A stretch of DNA of 39,321 bases from a virus. Within the stretch, counting starts at the first letter, position 1. Each line of letters opens with the position of its first letter. The position numbers were made by a program, and so were the translations under genes. The DNA lies in IMG/VR virus record IMGVR_UViG_3300005096_000003, positions 26,511-65,831 of that record; one strand, written 5' to 3'. The notes below the pieces were generated by a model. It saw only the letters and a program-made list of their open reading frames with translations, made no database searches and was not told the origin of the DNA. Below are positions 8,437 through 16,835 of the stretch, piece after piece.

Positions 8437-8768
8437 TGGCAACCCTTGCGGTGCAGACCGTAGTCCGAACAGGACTTGAAGCTACGTTTGCCGCCTGTGA
8501 TGTAGCAGGTGACGAGTTTGTGAATAGTGGTGCGGAATGGATTGAAATTGTCAACGCCGATGTGGCGGACAAAACAGTAACCATTCAGACTCCAAATCTC
8601 ATTGACGCAGATTTGACAATTCAGGATCGTTCTGTTGTTGTTACCGCTGGTGAGACCCGGTTGATTGGTCCATTTCCAACTGGAAATTACAACGACGGCG
8701 CTGGAAAAGTGCAATTCACATATTCCGCTATTACAAGCCTGACCATCGCCTTATACAAGCTTGGCTAA
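8436..8768 (+). CDS. Small beta-rich phage structural protein, probable virion component
   Basis: The ATG at 8436 overlaps the previous TGA and has GGAGG 8 bases upstream, so this start is preferred over codons further 5'. The 110-residue product has a pattern I recognise from many siphophages between connector and neck genes: TGLEATFAACDVAGDEFVNSG, then IEIVNADVADKTVTIQTP, IGPFPTGNYNDGAGKVQFTYS and a final LTIALYKLG strand (each shown only in part of the protein). The function is unknown. It may be a capsid- or neck-associated beta-barrel. Confidence 0.72.
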   Translation: MATLAVQTVVRTGLEATFAACDVAGDEFVNSGAEWIEIVNADVADKTVTIQTPNLIDADLTIQDRSVVVTAGETRLIGPFPTGNYNDGAGKVQFTYSAITSLTIALYKLG

Positions 8769-8771
8769 CCT

Positions 8772-9146
8772 ATGGGCATCATTTCTTCATCACGAACCCA
8801 GGACGCGTTGTACTGGCCTAAGATTGGGGATGACCGATATGGCAATCCTGGGTTTGGTTCTTTGTTAGAAGTTTTGGTGCGTTGGGACGATAAAGCTGTT
8901 GTATTTCGCGATGCGGAAGGAGAGGAGACTGTCAGCGACGCCATAGTGATGGTGGATAGGAAGATGCCAATTGGTAGTGCGCTGTGGCTTGGGTCTTTGC
9001 ACGAGTTTTTATATGATCAAAGTGGGGACCGCTCCAAACCCCTTGATACCGATGGTGTTAAACTCATACGTCAATTTCAAACAACCCCAAAATTAGGAGT
9101 GAAGAAGATGACGTCCGCCAATACTCTGCGTCAAGCATATCTTTAA
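8772..9146 (+). CDS. Putative head closure (neck) protein
   Basis: The 124-residue product is beta-rich, with a DDRYGNPGFGSLLEVLVRWDD segment near the N-terminus and SDAIVMVDRKMPIGSALWLG in the middle. This beta-barrel pattern is typical of small head-closure or stopper proteins. The gene lies between the connector pair and a tail-completion gene, as expected of the stopper. No strong ribosome binding site is seen. The stop overlaps the next ATG by one base. Confidence 0.62.
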   Translation: MGIISSSRTQDALYWPKIGDDRYGNPGFGSLLEVLVRWDDKAVVFRDAEGEETVSDAIVMVDRKMPIGSALWLGSLHEFLYDQSGDRSKPLDTDGVKLIRQFQTTPKLGVKKMTSANTLRQAYL

Positions 9147-9553
9147 TGGGTAGGAACAGAAATTCAAAAGGTCAGTTTATCAAAGGCAACGGAGCTAGTG
9201 TTTCTGGAGTCGCTGCCGTAACAGAAGCCTTGCGGAAAAAGTTTCGAAGTCACGGACGTGGGTTTGCTCGTGGCATGAAAATGGCGGGGCTTTTGATTCA
9301 AAGAGCTAGTCAATTGATTGTTCCAATTGACACTGCAGCACTAAAAAATAGTGCCTTTACACGCAATGTGGGTGGGAAGGAATTCAAAGTAGAAATCATA
9401 GTGGGTTATACTGTGATCTACGCCATATATGTTCACGAGGACATGAACGCCAAGCACAGTTCGGGAAAAGAGGCGAAGTTCCTCGAAAAACCTTTCCGGG
9501 AAAACAGGAAAGCAATTATAAAAATTGTTCGTACGGAGACTCGCAGAGGATGA
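9146..9553 (+). CDS. HK97 gp10-like tail completion/neck protein
   Basis: The 135-residue product contains the signature of HK97 gp10-like neck proteins: a central helix GFARGMKMAGLLIQRAS, then VPIDTAALKNSAF, then VGYTVIYAIYVHED and the closing AKFLEKPFRENR helix. These proteins join the head connector complex to the tail. The first 15 residues are basic and polar. The frame begins at an ATG that overlaps the previous stop, and the end overlaps the tail terminator gene by 4 bases (ATGA). Confidence 0.82.
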   Translation: MGRNRNSKGQFIKGNGASVSGVAAVTEALRKKFRSHGRGFARGMKMAGLLIQRASQLIVPIDTAALKNSAFTRNVGGKEFKVEIIVGYTVIYAIYVHEDMNAKHSSGKEAKFLEKPFRENRKAIIKIVRTETRRG

Positions 9554-9969
9554 ATCACTCACCAGCCGATATCCTTTTGCGTTACTTGCTTGATGCAGGC
9601 ATTGCTTCTTCAGCAAGTTTGTGGGAGGGATTTGTTGGTTTTCAACCGGATCTTCCAGATGATGTCATCTCCATTTATGATACAACGTCTATTCAAGATG
9701 GACGTCTCATGTCCGGGGAGACCATCAACCATCCTGGGTTTCAAGTTCGTGTCCGTTCCAATTCTCGTATTTTAGCTTATAGAAAAGTGTCTGACATCAG
9801 CAGTAGTTTTGATGCAGTTCTTCGAACTGCTGTTGAAATGGAGGGCAGTAACTACACTCTTCAATCAATTAGACAGGGTGCACCTATACCTCTTGGACTT
9901 GAACAAGATCGCACTCCTGCCCGACATTTGTTTGTGCTGAATGGAAGTGTGACTGTTAAGCAAATTTGA
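9550..9969 (+). CDS. Tail terminator-like protein (minor capsid protein type)
   Basis: The 139-residue product has the alpha/beta pattern of phage tail terminators: ADILLRYLLDAGI at the N-terminus, then LPDDVISIYDTTSIQDGRLMSGE, then HPGFQVRVRSN, and a terminal strand with LFVLNGSVTVKQI. The YDT-x5-GR and GFQVRVR elements are the parts I recognise. Terminators cap the growing tail tube and bind the neck. It lies directly upstream of the tail tube gene, which supports the call. Confidence 0.75.
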   Translation: MNHSPADILLRYLLDAGIASSASLWEGFVGFQPDLPDDVISIYDTTSIQDGRLMSGETINHPGFQVRVRSNSRILAYRKVSDISSSFDAVLRTAVEMEGSNYTLQSIRQGAPIPLGLEQDRTPARHLFVLNGSVTVKQI

Positions 9970-9996
9970 ACTCAATCAAAACAAGGAGAAACTCTG

Positions 9997-10434
9997 ATGC
10001 CCAATACTCCCGCTGGCACAAAAATGGATGATGGTCATTCGACAAGATTGACGTTTGCGGCGGACGCTGACGTCAACATTTGGGAAAAAGCAATTCAACC
10101 TCCGGCGCTGTCTGGTGACGGTCCGATTGACACCACAACATTTTTGAACACCACGTATCGAACCCGAGCGCCCAAGTCTTTATTGTCCCTTGAAGAAATG
10201 ACGTTCACAGCAGCGTATGATCCGTCGGTTTATAACGACATGATCGCGATGTTGAATACAAACCAACTCGTCACTATTACATTCAGTGATGCATCGACGC
10301 TTGCTTTTTACGGTTACGTTGACGAATTTGCTCCGCAAGAAGTTGCCGAAGGTGAGCAACCGGAAGCAGAGTGTACTGTCATCCCGACGTTGCAAAATGC
10401 CGGGGTAGAGACGGCACCTGTCTTCACACCATAA
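9997..10434 (+). CDS. Major tail (tube) protein
   Basis: The 145-residue product has the tail-tube pattern: an N-terminal strand with STRLTFAADADVNIWEKAI, the DGPIDTTTFLNTTYRTRAPKSL loop, a central helix VYNDMIAMLNTNQLVTITFSD, then YGYVDEFAPQEVAEGEQPEAECTV (elements partly shown; DTTT and ECTV-I-PT are characteristic). Tube proteins stack as hexameric rings around the tape measure. AAGGAG lies 8 bases before the ATG. A strong terminator follows, as often seen after the tube gene to raise its dose relative to the tape measure. Confidence 0.85.
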   Translation: MPNTPAGTKMDDGHSTRLTFAADADVNIWEKAIQPPALSGDGPIDTTTFLNTTYRTRAPKSLLSLEEMTFTAAYDPSVYNDMIAMLNTNQLVTITFSDASTLAFYGYVDEFAPQEVAEGEQPEAECTVIPTLQNAGVETAPVFTP

Positions 10435-10464
10435 GCGGGGGCTGCAGTTGTCCTTTGTGTTACC

Positions 10465-10500
10465 AGCGGACCGGACCAAACACCCGGTCCGCTTTTACTT
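10465..10500 (+). terminator. Intrinsic terminator after the tail tube gene
   Basis: A perfect 10-bp GC-rich stem (10465-10474 with 10484-10493) with a 9-base loop is followed by TTTACTTTTTG-type T-rich sequence. It sits between the tail tube gene and the tail chaperones. Confidence 0.88.
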
Positions 10501-10547
10501 TTTGTTACACAGCCTGAGAGGCTGTCCAATTAGAGGAGAGGCAGAGT

Positions 10548-11132
10548 ATGTCAATCGAAAAGTTGGCGGACAAGTTAATCACCAATTCTGATTCTGTGTG
10601 GGAGGATGCAGATCGAAGCACGTTGGAAGAGATGGGGGAGGACGTTCTTCTCAAACTGCTTGATGAGAAAAAGAAGCCGAAAGATTGGGAGCGGTTTGAG
10701 AAGACAGATGGCTCACTCTTTTTCGAGACAGCGGAGCGCACGATAGTCCCCGTCACTATCCGAGACAAGGACACCAAAAAACTGCAGTCGTATACTCTGC
10801 GTGAACTGAGTGGCAAGGATCGCGACAAGTACCTGAACGTGATGGGTGGCAAGATGCGCCACCGTGAAGGTGAAAAAGGTTTGAAGAATTTCGACAACAT
10901 CACCGCCACACTCATTCACCTCAGTTTGCTTTACTCGGTTATTCCGGAAACCCTTCCGGAAGGGACCAAAAAATCCGATTGGCTTGAGCATGAGACAAAT
11001 GCTGTTGGGACTAATGTGCCAACAAATTTGATTCAGACTTGGCCGTCCACTCTTCAAAAGGGCATGCACGCTAAGTGTGTCGATATGTCAAGTTTAGATG
11101 AAGGGGATGAGGAAGACTCAAAAAACGACTAA
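10548..11132 (+). CDS. Tail assembly chaperone, upstream frame (gpG-like)
   Basis: The 194-residue product is acidic and helical and lies between tail tube and tape measure, where gpG-type chaperones are always found. Near the C-terminus the segment LPEGTKKSDWLEHETNA and an acidic end (SSLDEGDEEDSKND) are visible. These chaperones coat the tape measure while the tube polymerises. The ATG at 10548 has GAGGAGAGG-like sequence upstream. Three codons before the TAA is the slippery heptamer A AAA AAC. A -1 slip there would bypass the stop and continue into the downstream frame, giving a gpGT-like fusion. Confidence 0.82.
   Translation: MSIEKLADKLITNSDSVWEDADRSTLEEMGEDVLLKLLDEKKKPKDWERFEKTDGSLFFETAERTIVPVTIRDKDTKKLQSYTLRELSGKDRDKYLNVMGGKMRHREGEKGLKNFDNITATLIHLSLLYSVIPETLPEGTKKSDWLEHETNAVGTNVPTNLIQTWPSTLQKGMHAKCVDMSSLDEGDEEDSKND
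11120..11126 (+). promoter_or_regulatory. Programmed -1 ribosomal frameshift site (A AAA AAC)
   Basis: The heptamer at 11120-11126 is in the correct phase (codons AAA at 11121 and AAC at 11124). It lies 3 bases before the TAA at 11130. After a -1 slip the frame reads on without a stop to 11512. Poly-A heptamers of this form are classic -1 sites in tail chaperone genes. Confidence 0.85.
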
Positions 11133-11143
11133 AAGGTGAGACG

Positions 11144-11512
11144 TTGATTTGGGCACGTCTCGCCGTGAAATTGGGTAAGTGCTTTCAAGAGGTGCAAGGA
11201 GGCACCACGTCAAAAGAATTCTCTGAGGTGTGGATCCCATTCTTGGAGCAGGAGCCGAATGAATTTAATTCGTTGCATAGCTACTTAGCACAGATTGCTG
11301 CTGAGATTCGCGACGCTAGAAATATGTGGTCTAAGGGGAGGCATAAGGCTACTACAATTGATGATATGCTTTTGAAATTTACTGCAAAGGATCGCAAGCA
11401 AGAGACGGAGGAATCTAATTTAATCCAATCCAAAACGTTTTGGTTGGGTGGACTAGGTCTCACAAAGCAACTCAAAGAAGAGATTGCGAAAGATAAAGAT
11501 GACCGAACTTGA
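11144..11512 (+). CDS. Tail assembly chaperone, downstream frame (gpT-like part of a frameshift fusion)
   Basis: The frame is open from just after the slippery site at 11120-11126 to the stop at 11510-11512. It lies exactly one base back (-1) from the upstream chaperone. Made by frameshift, the joined protein would have about 320 residues. The coordinate given starts at a TTG (11144) that could start translation, but it lacks a good ribosome binding site; the fusion is the likelier product. The visible part is helical and basic/acidic mixed (FSEVWIPFLEQEP, LAQIAAEIRDAR). In other siphophages the gpT part recruits tube protein to the tape measure. It overlaps the tape measure start by 14 bases. 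Confidence 0.8.
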   Translation: MIWARLAVKLGKCFQEVQGGTTSKEFSEVWIPFLEQEPNEFNSLHSYLAQIAAEIRDARNMWSKGRHKATTIDDMLLKFTAKDRKQETEESNLIQSKTFWLGGLGLTKQLKEEIAKDKDDRT

Positions 11513-14084
11513 GCGCATGGTTGTAAGATTGGTTGGTGACGCCTCATCCTATAATCGGATGCTGGATAAGGCGGAATCTAAAACTGTTCGTTCAATGGCA
11601 AAAATTGAAAAAGTGGCGAAGAGGATGACAATGGTCGTCACGACGTCGCTTCTGGCTATGGCTGCTGTGTCCATAGCCAGTTTTGCTAAGTTTGACGACG
11701 CTATGACCAAGTCCACGGCTATTATGACTGGCGTCACAAAAGAGCTCAGGGCAGAAATGGAAAAAACTGCCCTGAGCTTATCTACAAGAAGTGTGACGAG
11801 CGCTAAGGACTTAGCGGATGCATACTTCTTTCTAGCATCTGCCGGTCTTGACGCTCGTCAATCTATGGCCGCTCTTCCTGCTGTGCAGAAGTTTGCGGCT
11901 GCTGGTGCATTTGATATGGCGCGGGCTACGGACTTACTCACAGACGCACAATCGGCTTTAGGTCTGACTGTCAAGAACTCCATAAAAAACCTAGCAAACA
12001 TGACAAGGGTCTCGGATGTTCTTATCAAAGCTAACACATTAGCCAACGCAACTGCGGAGCAGTTTTCTAAATCACTTGTGACAAAATCGGGCGCTGCTTT
12101 GCGTTTGCTCAACAAGAGGATGGAGGAGGGGGTTGCTGTTCTTGCTGTGTTTGCTGATCAGGGTGTGAAAGGTGAACTGGCTGGTGAGAGACTAGCAATT
12201 GTTCTTCGGGACCTACAAACAGCATCTTTGAAAAACACTAGGCAATGGGAAGCCATGGGTCTTAGTGTTTTCGACGCCACCGGAAATATGCGCCCAATTG
12301 TTGAGATAGTTGAGCAATTGGAGACGGCACTTGAAGGCGCTACAGATAAACAGAAGAAACAGACTCTTGCTGTTCTTGGTTTTACGGATAAGTCACAATC
12401 TGCTGTCACATCTCTTTTAGGGATGTCCGGAAAAATTCGAGAGTATGAAAAAGCTTTATTGTCTGCAGGTGGAACTACAGAGGACGTGGCTAACAAACAA
12501 ATGGCCTCGTTTTCATCCCAATTGAAAATTACAAAAAATCAATTAACAGCCATCGCTATACAGATTGGTTCTGTCTTGGCACCATTCCTAACGAAGTTGA
12601 ATGAGCAATTGCAGCGCGGTCTTATGTGGTGGGAGACACTCACCGACTCCCAAAAGAAATGGATTGTTGCTGTGGGTGCCTCTGTGGCAGTAGCCGGTCC
12701 TTTGATGCTTATCTTTACCAAAGGGTTTGCACTTGCTGTTCAATTTGGGGGTGCAATTCGGACGATGGGAACTCTGGGCAAGACAGCGTTCGCCGCTATT
12801 CGTGTTGCTGGGTTTGCTGCTCTGCTTCCATTCATAAAAGTGATTGCTGTCGTAGCTCTTGTTAGCGCCGCCGTCGCTGGATTGATTTCGTGGATTGGAG
12901 GTCCACAAGGTTTGACTAATGCTTGGGAGTCTGTGAAATCAACAATGTTTTCTTTCTTTAGATCCGCTATAGGATTTTTTGCTAATTTCCGTCAGAATAT
13001 GAGCACACTGTGGTCGTGGTTCCGTTCCAATTGGGATACAATTTTGGAAGATGTTGGAGTGATGATTGTAACCATGTGGGCGAACACAATTAAGAATACG
13101 GCAACCGCCATAAGAATGGTTATTCGTTTGCACAGTGCTATGTTCGGATGGGTCGTGGGACGTTTTCGAGATGTGTTTTCCGGTGAATTTGTGAAGTGGG
13201 TTTGGAAGGGAATTAAGAAAGCGGCCAAAGCGTTTATCAGCTTTGCCAAACGAGCATGGAAGATTCTGAAAGGGATCTTTACTGGCAAGCGTTTTAGTAT
13301 GAAAGATTTAACTAACAAGATGGCGGACGACTTCAAAAAAGGGATGTCGGAGAAAAACCTGTTCAAAGTTTTTGGTGATGTAATCAAGGATGAGAGCAAA
13401 AACTTTGTGAGTCCACTTGATGGTTTTAAGGCAAAAACAAAAGCGCCCAAACTTAATTTCACAATTCCTACAAAGGACATCAAGAAAAAAGTTGAGACAC
13501 AATTAAAAAAGAAGCCCCCAATTATTCCAGTGAAGGTTCCGAAGGGGAGCAAAAAATTGCAGAAGTCGTTAGATAAATTGATGGTAAAAACACAGCGGAC
13601 GGCGCCCACAATAATGGCTAAGGTCAAGTTCAGTGCTGTGGACGCCGCTAGTTCCGAGGCCATCACACGCACAGAGGAGCAGAGGGATTTATTGAACCGT
13701 CAGAGGCGACGCAATCCTATGCTTGTGGCTGTCAAAAAACTTGCGGGTGGCATCAATAATCTAACAAAGAAAATGACGCCAAAGAACAATGCTGCGTTCG
13801 GTGCTGCGTTTGGGGCTGCAGTTGCGGCGGGTGTTACCCATCCACGATTGCAAAATTCAGGTAGCACATTTGGAGGTGCGGCGGGTGCTATTACATCTGG
13901 CACAACAGGTTCCCGAGCGGCAGGGATGAGTGTTGATGAGAGTAGGCGTCGAAATAACAGCTCACAAGATCGACAAGAGACAACTCTCAATGAAAAGTCC
14001 GCGAAATTTTTGGAACAGATTGCTTTCAACACATCCAAGTCTAGGTCTGTTATCATGTCACCTGTCAATTTAGATTCGGAGTGA
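11499..14084 (+). CDS. Tail tape measure protein (TP901 type)
   Basis: The product has 861 residues from the ATG at 11499; a TTG 15 bases upstream is a less likely start. The N-terminal third has the TP901-type tape-measure core (FDDAMTKSTAIMTGV, LADAYFFLASAGLDA, ALNN-like helices with VLAVFADQGVKG). Hydrophobic segments follow at about 390-410 and 435-465. They are a feature of tape measures that insert into the host membrane. The C-terminal part is Lys-rich with an Ala/Gly patch. Using the common rule of about 0.15 nm per residue, the tail would be about 130 nm long. The gene follows the chaperones directly. Confidence 0.92.
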   Translation: MTELERMVVRLVGDASSYNRMLDKAESKTVRSMAKIEKVAKRMTMVVTTSLLAMAAVSIASFAKFDDAMTKSTAIMTGVTKELRAEMEKTALSLSTRSVTSAKDLADAYFFLASAGLDARQSMAALPAVQKFAAAGAFDMARATDLLTDAQSALGLTVKNSIKNLANMTRVSDVLIKANTLANATAEQFSKSLVTKSGAALRLLNKRMEEGVAVLAVFADQGVKGELAGERLAIVLRDLQTASLKNTRQWEAMGLSVFDATGNMRPIVEIVEQLETALEGATDKQKKQTLAVLGFTDKSQSAVTSLLGMSGKIREYEKALLSAGGTTEDVANKQMASFSSQLKITKNQLTAIAIQIGSVLAPFLTKLNEQLQRGLMWWETLTDSQKKWIVAVGASVAVAGPLMLIFTKGFALAVQFGGAIRTMGTLGKTAFAAIRVAGFAALLPFIKVIAVVALVSAAVAGLISWIGGPQGLTNAWESVKSTMFSFFRSAIGFFANFRQNMSTLWSWFRSNWDTILEDVGVMIVTMWANTIKNTATAIRMVIRLHSAMFGWVVGRFRDVFSGEFVKWVWKGIKKAAKAFISFAKRAWKILKGIFTGKRFSMKDLTNKMADDFKKGMSEKNLFKVFGDVIKDESKNFVSPLDGFKAKTKAPKLNFTIPTKDIKKKVETQLKKKPPIIPVKVPKGSKKLQKSLDKLMVKTQRTAPTIMAKVKFSAVDAASSEAITRTEEQRDLLNRQRRRNPMLVAVKKLAGGINNLTKKMTPKNNAAFGAAFGAAVAAGVTHPRLQNSGSTFGGAAGAITSGTTGSRAAGMSVDESRRRNNSSQDRQETTLNEKSAKFLEQIAFNTSKSRSVIMSPVNLDSE

Positions 14085-14087
14085 GAG

Positions 14088-14987
14088 ATGAGTGGCATCA
14101 ACTTAGGGATGTTAGACTTGGGTGGCGTTCGCGACAAAGAAGGTCACCGAGAGTTTGATGTGACATGGCTTGTGCAAACAACAAACATTCTGGACGGTCC
14201 TGCCGTTGTGATGCACAGTACAGCCGGACTTCCGGTTATTGGCTCCACTTATTTTTTTGGGAATGATATTGACGTTTGGGCATTTTGCTACCCAAACCTG
14301 GACGTCGCACGTCACCCAGATTTGCCAAGAGGGGAGAAGGGTTATTATTGGACGGTCACCCAGAAGTTTTCAACAAAGCCTCTAAGCCGCTGCCAAGATT
14401 CAAACATTGAGAATCCACTAGCGGAGCCGATGAATCTTAGTGGTGGATTCAATAAGTACACTTACGAAGCAACTCGGGATCGCTTTGGGAATTTTTTGAA
14501 GAGCAGTTCCCATGAACAATTTCGTGGCTCTAATGTTGAGAGGGATGGGAATCGCCCAACAGTATCCATTCAAAAAAATCTAATAACACTGCCCCTCTCC
14601 ACTTTTGCTCCTATGGTGGATACAGTGAATAGTTCGGCGCTGTGGGGGCTTAATAAGCGGATGATAAAATTATCGAATGTGAGTTGGGCCCGCAAATTAT
14701 ATGGAACGTGCACATTCTATTATACTGTGACTTACGAATTTGATATTCGTTATGACACGTTCGACCCAGTAATTTTGGATGAAGGGTCTAAGGTGCTGGC
14801 TGTTGGTGGCGACAAAAACAATCCAAATCATTTTATAATTTGGAAAGACATTAACGGAGAGAACGCTCGCATCCTTCTTGATGGGAACGGTGGCATACTC
14901 TTAGACGCCACCAACCCCGTTTCTAAGGTTGCGGAGATTTACTTTGAGAGTAATTTTTTGAGTTTAGGGATTCCGACATCACTCTGA
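14088..14987 (+). CDS. Distal/minor tail protein, function inferred from position
   Basis: The 299-residue product follows the tape measure by 3 bases, with GGAG 7-10 bases before the ATG. This position usually holds the distal tail protein or baseplate hub. The N-terminal half has a beta-rich pattern (REFDVTWLVQTTNILDGPAVV, YFFGNDIDVWAFCYPN, GYYWTVTQKFST). The middle carries SWARKLYGTCTFYYTVTYEFD, and the C-terminus reads ILLDGNGGILLDA, a strand-turn-strand element. I recall similar proteins in environmental siphophage genomes but cannot assign a named family. Confidence 0.65.
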   Translation: MSGINLGMLDLGGVRDKEGHREFDVTWLVQTTNILDGPAVVMHSTAGLPVIGSTYFFGNDIDVWAFCYPNLDVARHPDLPRGEKGYYWTVTQKFSTKPLSRCQDSNIENPLAEPMNLSGGFNKYTYEATRDRFGNFLKSSSHEQFRGSNVERDGNRPTVSIQKNLITLPLSTFAPMVDTVNSSALWGLNKRMIKLSNVSWARKLYGTCTFYYTVTYEFDIRYDTFDPVILDEGSKVLAVGGDKNNPNHFIIWKDINGENARILLDGNGGILLDATNPVSKVAEIYFESNFLSLGIPTSL

Positions 14988-15000
14988 TAGCAGGTTCACC

Positions 15001-15561
15001 ATGCCACTTGAAGGACAAGAATTGGACCCCAGGATCTTAAAATCTGTTGATGAGACAGGTTCTATGAGTGGTCGTCAGCCTCTTACAGAAGAGGAATTGA
15101 TACGCCAAGTGACCCCTCTTGAAGCAGGGGACGCTATGCTTCAAAAATCAGACCGCATCACAGCTATGTGCACTCTCTACCACGAACATTTCGGGGAGCA
15201 ACCCGTATCATCCGAGGCTTCATTTTCGGCTATGCTGGACACAGATGATGGTGAAGTCTACATGAGAAAACGTGTCAAAGTTGGGGTAGATTGGACGGAC
15301 CTTGACACGGGTTGGGTTACAGAACCGGGGTATGTCCTTGTGACTAATGTCACAGGTCAGGGAACGCACCTCACTCCCACAGCCGAGCAAATGGAAGTGA
15401 ATGGCAAGTGCATTGTTGAAGTGGGGGTGGCGGGTCAACGGTGCCATCATATCTCCCCTAAGAGGTTTTTTGTTGTGGATTGCATACCTCAAGAGGCACT
15501 ACAAGTCCGCTGTCCTTCGGGGGGTTCTGCTCAAATAAATATAGTTGTATTTCCGAGGTAA
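15001..15561 (+). CDS. Putative tail-associated protein, function unknown
   Basis: The 186-residue product has a mixed N-terminal half and a beta-rich C-terminal half, with several Cys residues (GQRCHHISPKRFFVVDCIP). No motif is recognised. It lies between the distal tail protein and a repeat protein in a tightly packed block, so a tail-tip role is possible. The ribosome binding site is only a short AGG. Confidence 0.6.
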   Translation: MPLEGQELDPRILKSVDETGSMSGRQPLTEEELIRQVTPLEAGDAMLQKSDRITAMCTLYHEHFGEQPVSSEASFSAMLDTDDGEVYMRKRVKVGVDWTDLDTGWVTEPGYVLVTNVTGQGTHLTPTAEQMEVNGKCIVEVGVAGQRCHHISPKRFFVVDCIPQEALQVRCPSGGSAQINIVVFPR

Positions 15562-15563
15562 TC

Positions 15564-16451
15564 ATGCCAGAGGAACTTGGATTTTTAACCCCACGGGATA
15601 AGACCATTCTTCAGAAAATGAAGAGTGAGTTGCAGCAGTTATTGTCTAACAATAACTACCGCATGGAACAGGATAAACAGAAACCTGATCCCTCTCCCGA
15701 CGTTTACGTTGCGCGTTTGACAGAGTGCACCAAAGTTGACAAGATGGTGGACAATGTTCCGGGCAAAGCTAAAGCTAAGATTTACAAGCTCGTTCGTGAT
15801 AATGGAACGGACCCAGATTCTACGGCAGTCATTCAGCCTGTTATGCTTCCTGGTCCTGGCCGTGTTCAGAAAACGGTTACTGTTTTCAACATCTATGAGT
15901 TTGATTTTGAGGCCGGTGAGAACGATGGCTCAAGTGAGCTTCCATCTGGAGCGGACGTTAATTGGTATTTCCAAACTCACCGCTCTAAGTTTGGTTTCTG
16001 GTTGGTTGAACGACCGGACGAAGCGTCCGTGTGCCCCAGCAGCTCCGAGTCCACAGGAGTAGCGTCTACAGGGGTGTCTGTTAGCGAGTCCACAGGAGCT
16101 TCCACAGTAGAGGCCACCTCCACAGGAGCTTCCACAGTAGAGGCCACCTCCACAGGAACATCTGTGAGTGCGTCTACAGGAGTGTCTGTTAGCGGTTCCA
16201 CAGGAGTGTCTGTTAGCGGTTCCACAGGAGTGTCTGTTAGCGAGTCCACAGGAGCAGCCTCCACCCCAAGTTCCACATCACTTATTGGCACATCTTCATC
16301 GTCTGCTGTTTCAACTTCGTTTATATGTATTCATGGTGTCGCCGGCTATGACACGGATTCTATTCCATGGCTGCAAGGAGATTTGCAATCTCTTTTAGGT
16401 TTTGATGTGAATGGGTGCCTTGTGCGTGTTCCAATATCTGAATGTAATTAG
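15564..16451 (+). CDS. Repeat-containing tail-tip or surface protein (STG repeats)
   Basis: The ATG at 15564 with GAGGT upstream is preferred over an upstream in-frame codon. The 295-residue product has an N-terminal folded region (about 1-155) with charged helices and a beta segment (TVTVFNIYEFDFEAGE, NWYFQTHRSKFGFWLVER). A Ser/Thr/Gly/Val tandem-repeat region (about 160-235, units such as STGVSVSG and STGASTVEAT) follows. A short C-terminal segment contains two Cys (FICIHGVAGYD, GCLVRVPISEC). The repeats look like a flexible, possibly glycosylated stalk. Glycosyltransferase genes lie 0.6 kb downstream, which makes modification of these Ser/Thr repeats an attractive but untested idea. Confidence 0.65.
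   Translation: MPEELGFLTPRDKTILQKMKSELQQLLSNNNYRMEQDKQKPDPSPDVYVARLTECTKVDKMVDNVPGKAKAKIYKLVRDNGTDPDSTAVIQPVMLPGPGRVQKTVTVFNIYEFDFEAGENDGSSELPSGADVNWYFQTHRSKFGFWLVERPDEASVCPSSSESTGVASTGVSVSESTGASTVEATSTGASTVEATSTGTSVSASTGVSVSGSTGVSVSGSTGVSVSESTGAASTPSSTSLIGTSSSSAVSTSFICIHGVAGYDTDSIPWLQGDLQSLLGFDVNGCLVRVPISECN
16047..16257 (+). repeat. STG-coding tandem repeats (24- and 30-bp units)
   Basis: Two 30-bp units lie at about 16099-16158. About three 24-bp units (TCCACAGGAGTGTCTGTTAG core) lie at about 16170-16250. All are in frame with the gene and vary slightly from copy to copy, so unit gain and loss seems likely. Confidence 0.85.
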
Positions 16452-16459
16452 GAACGACA

Positions 16460-16825
16460 ATGGGTCACGTATCTGCTTGCTCTTCAGACACACTGCGACC
16501 GTGGGTAGCTCCTCGGGAGTCGGGGGAAGGTGTGTCTATTCTTGTTGCCCCGGCATTAAATTCTGGTGGGACTGTCACTGTCATTATTTGCTGTCACTGC
16601 CCTTGTGTTGTTAGCAGCTCATCTAGTTTTAGCAGTTCGTCATCTAGTACGATAAGTGCCAGCAGCATCTCATCATCCAGCTCATCTAGTTTTAGCAGTT
16701 CGTCATCTAGTATAGTGAGCAGCAGCATCTCATCATCCAGCTCATCTAGTTTTAGCAGTTCGTCATCTAGTACGATAAGCGCTAGCAGCAGCACTATCAG
16801 CAAGGAATTTGGATCGGGTGCATAG
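16460..16825 (+). CDS. Serine-rich repeat protein
   Basis: The 121-residue product starts at an ATG with AGGAACG upstream. The first 50 residues include a short Cys-bearing hydrophobic stretch (TVTVIICCHCPCVV). From about residue 51 to 115 it is mostly Ser with Phe, Thr, Ile and Ala, built from a repeat unit of about 20 residues. Serine cannot fold alone into a stable core in such a run, so this is probably an extended linker or a site of modification. It lies between the STG-repeat protein and two glycosyltransferases. No family is recognised. Confidence 0.6.
   Translation: MGHVSACSSDTLRPWVAPRESGEGVSILVAPALNSGGTVTVIICCHCPCVVSSSSSFSSSSSSTISASSISSSSSSSFSSSSSSIVSSSISSSSSSSFSSSSSSTISASSSTISKEFGSGA
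16618..16800 (+). repeat. 60-63-bp tandem repeats coding for serine-rich segments
   Basis: Copies begin at 16618 (63 bp), 16681 (60 bp, one codon shorter) and 16741 (partial). Each starts CTCATCTAGTTTTAGCAG. Within each unit there is a shorter TCATC/TCATCTAG internal repetition. Confidence 0.9.
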
Positions 16826-16835
16826 GAGCGACAAA

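Noticed and set aside
12992-13672. Long minus-strand open frame inside the tape measure gene
   Set aside because: It is the shadow of a well-supported tape measure gene; it has no ribosome binding site and no recognisable product.
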